A stretch of DNA of 12,509 nucleotides from Pseudomonas cremoris (GTDB lineage: Bacteria; Pseudomonadota; Gammaproteobacteria; Pseudomonadales; Pseudomonadaceae). Below, one piece after another: positions 1 through 6,356 of the stretch (position 1 is the first letter of the stretch; every line of letters begins with the position of its first letter). A model generated the notes under the pieces. The model was not told where the DNA came from, ran no database searches, and saw only the letters and a list, made by a program, of their open reading frames with translations. Both the position numbers and the translations under genes were made by a program. Location of the stretch: assembly GCF_014230465.1 (NCBI RefSeq), contig NZ_JAAXCY010000026.1:1-12509 (forward strand), written 5' to 3'.

Positions 1-62
1 CGGTGGATCAGTTAGAACATCTTTGACTGACCCACCGCATTCGCGAGCAAGCCCGCTCCCAC
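1..62. repeat. REPIN, right half (REP palindrome), truncated by window edge
   Basis: Bases 38-62 carry a REP core (on the minus strand GTGGGAGCGGGCTTGCTCGC), well known as an intergenic repeat in the P. fluorescens group. Inside it, bases 1-12 (CGGTGGATCAGT) pair with 26-37 (ACTGACCCACCG) with one mismatch, which is the usual inner stem of a REP doublet. The opposing outer REP copy should lie just left of the window. The element starts about 24 bases past the stop codon of the minus-strand SDR gene, the usual position for such elements, and it may help end that transcript. Its core differs from that of the REPIN at 5268-5402, so the two belong to different REP sequence groups. Confidence 0.8.
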
Positions 63-85
63 AAAAGCCCACTCCACATTGGATC

Positions 86-865
86 TCAGCGGTAGACGAG
101 ACCGCCGTCGATCAGCGGCGCCTGCCCGGTCATGTAGTCCGCATCCGGCCCGGCCAGGAAAGAGACCAACCCCGCCACATCCTCCGGCGTTTCCGCCCGG
201 CCCAATGCAATGCCATCCACATACTTCTTGTACGTCGCCCCTACCTCAGCGCCGGTAATTTCAGCCATGCGCTTGTCGATCTCCACCCACATATCGGTAC
301 CCACCACACCCGGGCAATAAGCGTTCACGGTGATCCCGCTGCTGGCCAATTCCTTGGCCGCTGCCTGGGTCAACGCACGCACGGCAAACTTGGTGGCCGA
401 GTACACGCCCAGCAACGCGAAGCCCTCATGGCCGGCGATGGAACACGCATTGATGATCTTGCCCTTCTGCTTCAGCGCCTTGAATTTCTTGCCAGCGGCC
501 TGGATGCCCCACAACACGCCCTGCACGTTGATGCCCAAGGTACGCTCGACCTGTTCCGGGCTCACGTCCAGCAGTGAATCGATCTGCGCGACCCCGGCGT
601 TGTTGACGATGATGTCAAAGCCGCCGAGGGTCTGGTGCGCATGCTCGACCGCCGCAACCACTTGCTCACGCTTGGACACGTCGGCGATGAACACCGAGGC
701 TTTACGGCCCAGGGCCACCACTTCGGCAGCCGCCGCTTCGAGCTTGGCGCCATTGATATCCACCAGGGCGATATCGGCACCGTCTCGTGCCAGCCGCAAC
801 GCAATGGCCCGGCCGATGCCTTGCCCGGCGCCGGTGACCAGCGCAACTTTTCCAGCAATAGCCAT
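86..865 (-). CDS. budC: Acetoin reductase / 2,3-butanediol dehydrogenase-type short-chain dehydrogenase
   Basis: A 259-residue classical short-chain dehydrogenase, the usual size. It probably interconverts acetoin (or diacetyl) and 2,3-butanediol with NAD(H) in the cytoplasm. Visible motifs are the cofactor-binding TGAGQGIG (11-18), an acidic D36 at the end of the second strand (favouring NAD over NADP), NNAG (88-91), and a catalytic set N113, S142, Y155, K159 (YSATK). The segments [23 protein letters not shown] and DYMTGQ...DGG resemble Klebsiella BudC, which is why I choose acetoin reductase over a generic SDR. I start it at MAIAGK, because AGGAGA lies five bases upstream; an ATG five codons earlier has no such site. 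It stands alone, divergent from a TonB receptor gene, with a REPIN after its stop. No other acetoin-pathway gene is in view, so the substrate is inferred; another sugar or alcohol SDR activity remains possible. Confidence 0.85.
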   Translation of the reverse strand: MAIAGKVALVTGAGQGIGRAIALRLARDGADIALVDINGAKLEAAAAEVVALGRKASVFIADVSKREQVVAAVEHAHQTLGGFDIIVNNAGVAQIDSLLDVSPEQVERTLGINVQGVLWGIQAAGKKFKALKQKGKIINACSIAGHEGFALLGVYSATKFAVRALTQAAAKELASSGITVNAYCPGVVGTDMWVEIDKRMAEITGAEVGATYKKYVDGIALGRAETPEDVAGLVSFLAGPDADYMTGQAPLIDGGLVYR

Positions 866-1058
866 GACACTCTCCTGCAATGATGAGGGAAGCCTTGTCT
901 ATCGCAGGTGCATGCCAGGGCTGTCGAGGGCCGGATGAATCGGCGTGGGGGCTGAGACGGGTTGTCTCAAGCCGCGAACCATTCTCGAAAACTTGTAAAA
1001 GTGCGCACTTATGCCTAGCTTATGCGCCCCCCGCCCTGCGCTTTAAGGCCTTGCCCCC
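866..1058. promoter_or_regulatory. Divergent promoter region between budC-like and TonB receptor genes
   Basis: This 193-base gap must hold the promoters of both divergent genes. It contains two perfect palindromes. TGAGACGGGTTGTCTCA at 953-969 has six-base arms and a five-base spacer. AAGTGCGCACTT at 999-1010 has no spacer. A TTGTAA at 993-998 could be a -35 box for the receptor, but no good -10 follows (TAGCTT at 1016-1021 is weak). On the minus strand, bases about 903-917 read TGGCATGCACCTGC, like a sigma-54 site but with nine rather than ten bases between GG and GC. I see no convincing Fur box. Confidence 0.45.
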
Positions 1059-3206
1059 ATGGTTTTGCGTTTTCGTCCCATCGTCACTTCACGTTTCGCC
1101 CTCGGCTTGCTGCTCAGTGGTGGTATCGGCAGCAGCTTCGCGGCTGAGCTGGAACTGCCGACTGTGAAGGTCCTGGGCCAGGATGAGTCCGGCCTGCGCA
1201 GCGAAACCGCTTCGGTGGCGGGCTTCGACGAAGCCCCCCTGCTCGATACCCCGGCCTCGATCACCGTGATCAACGCGGCACTGATCAAGGACCAGCAAGC
1301 GCGCCTGCTCAGTGAAGTACTGCGCAACGATGCCTCGGTGGGCGACAGCTATGCCCCCATCGGCTACTACGAAAACTTTGTAGTGCGCGGGTTCTCGCTG
1401 AATGCGGCCAGCAGCTACAAGATCAACGGGCGCACCATCACCGGCGAGCAAAACGTGGCGCTGGAAAACAAGCAGCAAGTGGAAGTGCTCAAGGGCCTGG
1501 CCGGTTTGCAGAGCGGGATCTCGGAGCCGAGCGGCGTGATCAACTACGTAACCAAGCGCCCGGAAGATGTGCGTTCGGTGACCGTTTCTACCGATGACCG
1601 GGGCAGCGGCTACGTCGCCACCGACGTCGGCGGCTGGTTTGGCAGCGAGCAGCAATTCGGCCTGCGCGCCAACGTCGCCCATGAAGACCTGAATTCCTAC
1701 GTGGAACATGCCAACGGCCAGCGTGATTTCGTGTCCCTGGCGTTCGACTGGAACATCAGCCCCGACGCGGTGCTGCAACTGGATGCCGAATACCAGAACA
1801 AGCAGCAACGCTCGGTGCCCGGTTACCAATTGCTGGGCGGTACCGAAGTGCCCCACGACGCCTCGCCGAAAAAACTGCTGGGGCACCAGAGCGGTTCCAA
1901 GCAGGTGGGGATTGATTCGCTGAACCTCAACGGTAAGTTTGAATACCGTTTCAGTGATCAGTGGAAAGGCAGTGTCAGCGCGGCGCGCAGCAAGGTGGTG
2001 ATTGACGATTACAGTTCGTTTGCCTGGGGTGGCGATACCAACGGCGTCGGCAACTACTTCACCCCAGAAGGCAATTACGACATCTACGACTACCGCAGCC
2101 CCGACGACACCCGCCGTGACGACGAAGTACAGGCAGCCATGACCGGGCTGTTCGACACCGCTGGCCTGGGCCATGAACTAACCTTCGGCACCAGCGCGTT
2201 CCGCCGCGTGATCGACAAGCGCAAATCGGTCAACGAGTGGATCGGCAGTGGCAACATCAACGCTGACGCACCGACGTTTACGCCCACCGATGTACCGCTG
2301 AACGACAGCCATCGCAACCTGGACAGCCGCCAATATGGCCTGTTTGTCACCGATCGCATTCGCTTCAACGAGCAATGGCAGACCATCCTGGGCGGACGCG
2401 AAGTGCGCCTGGATGAAAAAGCCTTCGACGGCACCACTGGCAACCAGACACGCCACACCCAGCAATACGTGTTCCTGCCCCAGGCGTCGTTGATCTACAA
2501 GCCGGTAGAAAACATCTCGCTGTACACCAGCTACAGCAAAGGCCTGTCCCTGGGCGGTACCGCACCGTGGTTCGCGAAGAACTCGGACGACACGCTGGCC
2601 CCCACTACCTCCCGCCAGATCGAAGCCGGGGTGAAATACGACTGGCGCCGTATCAGCTTCGCCGCCGCCGTGTTCCAGACACGCCAGGCGTACCAGTACG
2701 CCAAGCCCGACGGCGCGGGTGAATTCACCTACGTGCAACAAGGTGAGCAAAAGAATACGGGCCTGGAATTGTCGGCCAATGGCTGGGCCACCGAGCGCTT
2801 GCAGATCGCAACCAGCGTGGCAGCGATTCGCGCCCGGGTCACCGGCAGCGGCACCCCGGAGTACGAAGGCCACCAAGCGATCAACGTGCCCAAGCTGCGC
2901 GCCAGTGTGTATGCCGATTATGCGTTGCCGTGGGTCAACGGCCTGGCGGTGCTGGGCGGTGTGCAATACAGCGCCAAGAAGTACGCCAACCGTATTGGGA
3001 ATGTCGAGGTAGGGGATTACGCGGTGGTGAATGTGGGCAGCCGCTACACCACAAAGGTGGACGGTTATGAAACGGTGTTCCGCCTCAGCGTCGACAACCT
3101 GTTCGACAAGCGCTACTGGCGCGACGCGGGCGAATACATGGGCGATGACTATCTGTTCCAGGGCGCGCCGTTGACGGCGCGCTTGAGTGCTTCGGTCAAC
3201 TTCTGA
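1059..3206 (+). CDS. TonB-dependent outer-membrane receptor (siderophore-receptor type)
   Basis: A 715-residue outer-membrane receptor that should import a ferric siderophore or similar scarce ligand using TonB/ExbBD energy. Residues 1-28 or 1-29 form a signal peptide (basic start, hydrophobic run, SSFAA before ELELP). PTVKVLG near residues 34-40 is a plausible TonB box. The plug follows (DTPASITVINAALIKDQQ, then FVVRGFSLN, VEVLKGLAGLQSGISEPSGVIN and YVTKRP, typical of the siderophore-receptor family). The rest is a beta-barrel with alternating polar and aromatic residues, including VDNLFDKRYW near the end and a terminal F. There is no N-terminal STN signalling domain, so it is not a sigma/anti-sigma transducer, and no fecIR-type genes flank it. 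AAGG ten bases before the ATG is a modest ribosome binding site. The ligand cannot be told from sequence, and no Fur box is evident upstream. Confidence 0.9.
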   Translation: MVLRFRPIVTSRFALGLLLSGGIGSSFAAELELPTVKVLGQDESGLRSETASVAGFDEAPLLDTPASITVINAALIKDQQARLLSEVLRNDASVGDSYAPIGYYENFVVRGFSLNAASSYKINGRTITGEQNVALENKQQVEVLKGLAGLQSGISEPSGVINYVTKRPEDVRSVTVSTDDRGSGYVATDVGGWFGSEQQFGLRANVAHEDLNSYVEHANGQRDFVSLAFDWNISPDAVLQLDAEYQNKQQRSVPGYQLLGGTEVPHDASPKKLLGHQSGSKQVGIDSLNLNGKFEYRFSDQWKGSVSAARSKVVIDDYSSFAWGGDTNGVGNYFTPEGNYDIYDYRSPDDTRRDDEVQAAMTGLFDTAGLGHELTFGTSAFRRVIDKRKSVNEWIGSGNINADAPTFTPTDVPLNDSHRNLDSRQYGLFVTDRIRFNEQWQTILGGREVRLDEKAFDGTTGNQTRHTQQYVFLPQASLIYKPVENISLYTSYSKGLSLGGTAPWFAKNSDDTLAPTTSRQIEAGVKYDWRRISFAAAVFQTRQAYQYAKPDGAGEFTYVQQGEQKNTGLELSANGWATERLQIATSVAAIRARVTGSGTPEYEGHQAINVPKLRASVYADYALPWVNGLAVLGGVQYSAKKYANRIGNVEVGDYAVVNVGSRYTTKVDGYETVFRLSVDNLFDKRYWRDAGEYMGDDYLFQGAPLTARLSASVNF

Positions 3207-3644
3207 TTACTTAGGCATCTTGCGGAAACCCACCGCCAAACGGTTCCAGCTGTTGATGGTGGCAATCGCTACGCTCAGGTCGATCTGTTCCTGGGCGCTG
3301 AATTGCTCGGCCAGTGTGTTGAAGTCCTCGTCCGGGGCGTGGGTGTGGCTGATCAGGGTCAGGCTTTCGGCCCAGGCCAGTGCCGCACGTTCACGCGGGG
3401 TGAAGAACGGCGTTTCACGCCAGGCCGACACGGTGTACAGGCGACGCTCGGTTTCGCCACCCTTGCGGGCATCGGCGGTGTGCATGTCGAGGCAGAACGC
3501 GCAGCCGTTGATCTGCGACACACGCAGGCGTACCAGTTCCAGCAGCGGCAGTTCGATGGACAGTTTGCCGACTGCGGCTTCCAGCGCCAGCATGGCTTTC
3601 ATGGCATCTGGGGAGGCAGTGTAGAAATCGGTACGGGTTTGCAT
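3207..3644 (-). CDS. Carboxymuconolactone decarboxylase / AhpD-like peroxidase-family protein
   Basis: A 145-residue all-helical protein of the AhpD-like family. Residues E36, C48, C51 and H55 (INGCAFCLDMH) reproduce the spacing of the catalytic set of Mycobacterium AhpD (Glu, twelve residues to the first Cys, CxxC, His four after the second Cys). This supports a thiol redox role, reducing a peroxide or a partner protein, rather than true carboxymuconolactone decarboxylation. GGAG lies seven bases before the ATG. Its TAA stop directly abuts the TGA of the convergent TonB receptor gene, with no base between them. It lies 98 bases downstream of the channel gene on the same strand, and a perfect 19-base palindrome sits in that gap, so it may have its own regulated promoter. 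The physiological substrate is unknown. Confidence 0.88.
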   Translation of the reverse strand: MQTRTDFYTASPDAMKAMLALEAAVGKLSIELPLLELVRLRVSQINGCAFCLDMHTADARKGGETERRLYTVSAWRETPFFTPRERAALAWAESLTLISHTHAPDEDFNTLAEQFSAQEQIDLSVAIATINSWNRLAVGFRKMPK

Positions 3645-3670
3645 GGTGGAACTCCAGAACGGTGGGGATT

Positions 3671-3689
3671 GGTGACTAGATTAGTCACC
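3671..3689. promoter_or_regulatory. Perfect palindrome upstream of the AhpD-like gene (candidate operator)
   Basis: GGTGACTAGATTAGTCACC has eight-base arms around a three-base centre. It lies 27-45 bases upstream of the AhpD-like start codon. A related half, GGTGACC, recurs near 3729-3735. No T-tract follows on either strand, so a protein-binding site (for example a TetR- or MarR-type dimer) is more likely than a terminator. The regulator is not in the window. Confidence 0.45.
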
Positions 3690-3742
3690 GCGCCGTCCGG
3701 GAGAAATATCCAATTGTGCCTAAGAACAGGTGACCAATCCGC

Positions 3743-5188
3743 CTACAGCCCGCGCTTGCGCAACCACTGCAGGAAGCCCTTTTTCACCGGCACCACCGGG
3801 GCTTCCTGGGTCAGGGTTTGGGCCGCATGCAGGCGAAAATCCAATAACGCCTTCATCGCCTCGCCAATGTCATGCCGCGCGTCCAGGCAGGGCTTGAGGT
3901 ATTCCTTTTCGATGCGATACAGGGTGCAAAAGGTCTTGGCGGTGAAATCGGCCAGCGCCGCCTGGTCGGACAGGATCCCAGCCTCGCCGATAACCTCCCC
4001 CGGCCCCATGCGCCCGGCTTCGAACTTGTGGCCGTCCTTGATCAACATCACCGAGACCACACCGGTCTCGACGATAAACAAATGATCGCTGACCTCCCCC
4101 GCTGGCAAAATCATCTCGCCGGTGCGGTAGGTGTGCAGGGTCATGTTGTGGCTGAAGGTGTCTTTTTCTTCCTGGCGCAGGGTTGAGAAAATCGACGATC
4201 GCTCCAGCAACGCCCGCGCTGCCGACATGGTTGGCGGTGCGCTGCTTTCAGTGGCAGACAACAGGCTCACCCCGGCGGCCTGCAAGTGCCGGAAGGCCAA
4301 GTCGTAAAGCTGGTTGCGTACTTCACGTTTGAGGGTCATGGCAGGCACAAAGCCGCTGATTTCATACTCCACGCCGCCACTGCCACTGGTTTTGAAGGCC
4401 ACGCTGGGCGCTGGCTTCGCCAGTAACGGCCGGCACCCCTGCATGGCCCGCTCCAACGCCTCGATCACGGTTTGCGGCCGCGCATGCGGGCTGACTTGCA
4501 GGCTGACCGCCAGGCCGAACATATCCGCCGGGCGCGAGAAGTTGATGATCTTGGCCTTGGCCGCCAAGGAGTTGGGAATGACCGCCATGCTGCCTTGGGA
4601 AGTCTGCAGGCGCGTGGCGCGCCAGTCGATATCCGTCACCCGGCCCTCGGTGCCGTCGATGGAAATCCAGTCATCCAGCTGATAAGGCTTGGTGGTGTTG
4701 AGCACGATCCCGGAAAACACATCGCTCAAGGTACTCTGCAACGCCAGGCCGACGATGATCGCCACCGCGCCGGAAGTGGCGAGCACGCCCTTCACCGGCA
4801 GGTCGAGCACGTAGGCCAGTGCGGCGATGATCGCAATCAGGAAAATCACCGCGCCCATCAGGTCCTGCAACAACCGCCCGGTGTGCCCGACGCGCTGCAT
4901 CATCAGCGTGCCAAGCAACACCGTCAGCGTACGCGCCGCAAATAACCACCAGCCGATCTGCAAGGCGGTGGCCGCCAAGTGCAGCGCGGTGTTGTCGGCG
5001 TAAGGCGCGACGAGCATGGGGTTCATGCCATCGTTGAACAGCACGGCGCTGAACACGGCAAAGATCACCAAGCGTGCGGCGAGTTTCCAGTTGGCAAGGT
5101 TGACGGAGATCAGGCGCCAAACGGCGATGTCGATGAAGATCAGCGCCAACGCGCAGAGCATCGGGTGATCGGAGATAAATGACGGCAT
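3743..5188 (-). CDS. MscS-family channel with C-terminal cyclic-nucleotide-binding-like domain
   Basis: A 481-residue inner-membrane channel. Hydrophobic segments lie near residues 10-29, 38-55, 68-95 and 110-130. A pore-lining helix like MscS TM3 follows (GVLATSGAVAIIVGLALQ near 134-151, rich in Gly/Ala), then the MscS beta domain (about 160-220) and cytoplasmic vestibule (to about 315). Residues about 330-450 resemble a cNMP-binding fold (FIVETGVVSVM, GPGEVIGEAGILSD). Such fusions belong to the bacterial cyclic-nucleotide-gated branch of the MscS superfamily, several of which respond to cAMP rather than membrane tension. The phosphate-binding cassette has GE but, in place of the usual Pro-Arg, reads Gln-Ala-Ala-Leu, so nucleotide binding is uncertain. 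I start at MPSFIS because GGAG lies eight bases upstream. The frame stays open for 70 more codons into a REPIN, but that extension is repeat-derived and unlikely to be translated. Confidence 0.85.
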   Translation of the reverse strand: MPSFISDHPMLCALALIFIDIAVWRLISVNLANWKLAARLVIFAVFSAVLFNDGMNPMLVAPYADNTALHLAATALQIGWWLFAARTLTVLLGTLMMQRVGHTGRLLQDLMGAVIFLIAIIAALAYVLDLPVKGVLATSGAVAIIVGLALQSTLSDVFSGIVLNTTKPYQLDDWISIDGTEGRVTDIDWRATRLQTSQGSMAVIPNSLAAKAKIINFSRPADMFGLAVSLQVSPHARPQTVIEALERAMQGCRPLLAKPAPSVAFKTSGSGGVEYEISGFVPAMTLKREVRNQLYDLAFRHLQAAGVSLLSATESSAPPTMSAARALLERSSIFSTLRQEEKDTFSHNMTLHTYRTGEMILPAGEVSDHLFIVETGVVSVMLIKDGHKFEAGRMGPGEVIGEAGILSDQAALADFTAKTFCTLYRIEKEYLKPCLDARHDIGEAMKALLDFRLHAAQTLTQEAPVVPVKKGFLQWLRKRGL

Positions 5189-5267
5189 CCAGGCGACTCC
5201 AGAGCGAATGTCGTGAAGATCGCATGAAATGGAAGTGCCGGAAACAAATTGTATTTGTGCAGGCTTT

Positions 5268-5402
5268 TGTAGTGAGCGGGCTTGCCCCGCGCCGGGTGGC
5301 GAAGCCGCCCCAAGTCCAGACAACCCGGTATTCCTAAAACACCGCGGTGCCTGTATTTGGGGCGGCTTCGCCACCCGGCGCGGGGCAAGCCCGCTCACTA
5401 CA
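5268..5402. repeat. REPIN with two perfect 46-base inverted arms
   Basis: Bases 5268-5313 and 5357-5402 are exact reverse complements over all 46 positions, separated by a 43-base centre. Each arm begins TGTAGTGAGCGGGCTTG and ends GGCGAAGCCGCCCCAA, with an internal small palindrome (GGCGAAGCCGCC-like). This is a REP doublet (REPIN) of the type spread in P. fluorescens-group genomes by RAYT transposases; no RAYT gene is in the window. It lies between pirin (stop at 5414) and the channel gene (start at 5188), both on the minus strand. The transcript could fold into a very long hairpin that weakens read-through or protects the upstream message. Confidence 0.93.
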
Positions 5403-5413
5403 GGATTAAATAG

Positions 5414-6280
5414 TTAATCCTGCATCTGCCCAAACCTGCCCGAGTGAAAGTCCTCAAACGCCTGATGAATCTCCTGCTCGGTGTTCATCACAAACGGACC
5501 GTGCCCCACGATGGGTTCGTCAATCGGCTCACCGCTGAGCAACAACACCTTGGCATCGTCGTTGGCTTCCAGGCTGAGCTGACTGCCATCGCGCTCGAAC
5601 AACACCAATTGGCCCTGGCGCGCGACTTCTTCGCCGTTGACCAACACCGTGCCGCGCAGGATGACCAGAGCAGTATTGCGCCCTGCGTGCAGGTCCAGGG
5701 TCACTGGCTTGCCGGCGTTGAGGCGCAAGTCCCACACGTCAATCGGGGTAAAGGTGCGCGCTGGGCCTTGCACGCCGTCGAACTCGCCGGCGATCAGGCG
5801 CAGGTGCCCGGCGGCGTCGGCCAGCGGCAGCACGGGGATGTCGCCGTCGACAATCGTCTGGTAACCGGCGTCGGCCATTTTGTCCTTGGCTGGCAGGTTG
5901 ACCCACAATTGCACCATCTCCAGCGCGCCGCCTTTGCGGGCGAAGGCTTCGGAGTGGAACTCTTCGTGGATGATGCCTCGGGCAGCGGTCATCCATTGCA
6001 CGTCGCCAGGACCGATGGTGCCACCGGCGCCGGTGGAGTCGCGGTGTTCGACTTCGCCGTCGTAGACGATGGTCACGGTTTCAAAGCCGCGATGGGGGTG
6101 CTGGCCTACACCGCGACGCTCAGTGGTCGGGGTGAAATCCGCCGGGCCTGCGTGGTCCAGCAACAAGAATGGGCTGATGTGCTTGCCCAAATTGTCGTAG
6201 GAAAACAGCGTGCGCACCGGGAAACCGTCGCCGACCCAATGGCCGCGAGGGCTGGTGTAGATGCCGATCAATTTTTTCAT
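5414..6280 (-). CDS. Pirin family protein (bicupin metalloprotein)
   Basis: A 288-residue pirin, the family's usual length, with two cupin domains. The N-terminal domain keeps the metal-binding set H61, H63 (HPHRGFETVT), H105 and E107 (IIHEEFH), matching the residues that hold iron in human pirin and in E. coli YhhW. Some bacterial members are quercetin 2,3-dioxygenases and others bind regulatory partners; the sequence does not decide. The C-terminal cupin (about 180-260) lacks a comparable metal set, as is normal. I start at MKKLIG because GGAGG lies six bases upstream; an ATG eight codons earlier has no such site. The ribosome binding site falls in a perfect inverted repeat. It lies 76 bases after the MFS gene and probably shares its transcript, and a REPIN follows its stop. 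Confidence 0.9.
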   Translation of the reverse strand: MKKLIGIYTSPRGHWVGDGFPVRTLFSYDNLGKHISPFLLLDHAGPADFTPTTERRGVGQHPHRGFETVTIVYDGEVEHRDSTGAGGTIGPGDVQWMTAARGIIHEEFHSEAFARKGGALEMVQLWVNLPAKDKMADAGYQTIVDGDIPVLPLADAAGHLRLIAGEFDGVQGPARTFTPIDVWDLRLNAGKPVTLDLHAGRNTALVILRGTVLVNGEEVARQGQLVLFERDGSQLSLEANDDAKVLLLSGEPIDEPIVGHGPFVMNTEQEIHQAFEDFHSGRFGQMQD

Positions 6281-6305
6281 GGTGTACCTCCAAAGTGGGT
6301 ACACC
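6281..6305 (-). promoter_or_regulatory. Inverted repeat enclosing the pirin ribosome binding site
   Basis: Directly before the pirin ATG the minus strand reads GGTGTACC, a nine-base spacer, then GGTACACC, a perfect eight-base stem. The GGAGG ribosome binding site spans the loop and the 3' arm, so in mRNA it would be partly hidden, which suggests controlled translation. The same sequence could instead be a DNA operator. Both readings are inference. Confidence 0.4.
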
Positions 6306-6356
6306 TTAAATCCGTTGTTGCATTAGCACTAGCGGGCAAAAGCAGCCTGGATCGTT

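Noticed and set aside
23..577. Plus-strand open frame of 184 codons over the SDR gene
   Set aside because: It begins inside the REP element and runs antisense to a clear SDR with all catalytic motifs.
1089..2174. Long open frame (361 codons) on the minus strand, opposite the TonB receptor gene
   Set aside because: It is a shadow of the receptor reading frame, with low-complexity Val/Ala/Gly composition and no domain or ribosome binding site.
5268..5402. CRISPR-like or terminator reading of the inverted repeat
   Set aside because: There are only two copies, in inverted orientation, and no spacer series or T-tract. The arms match REP sequences.
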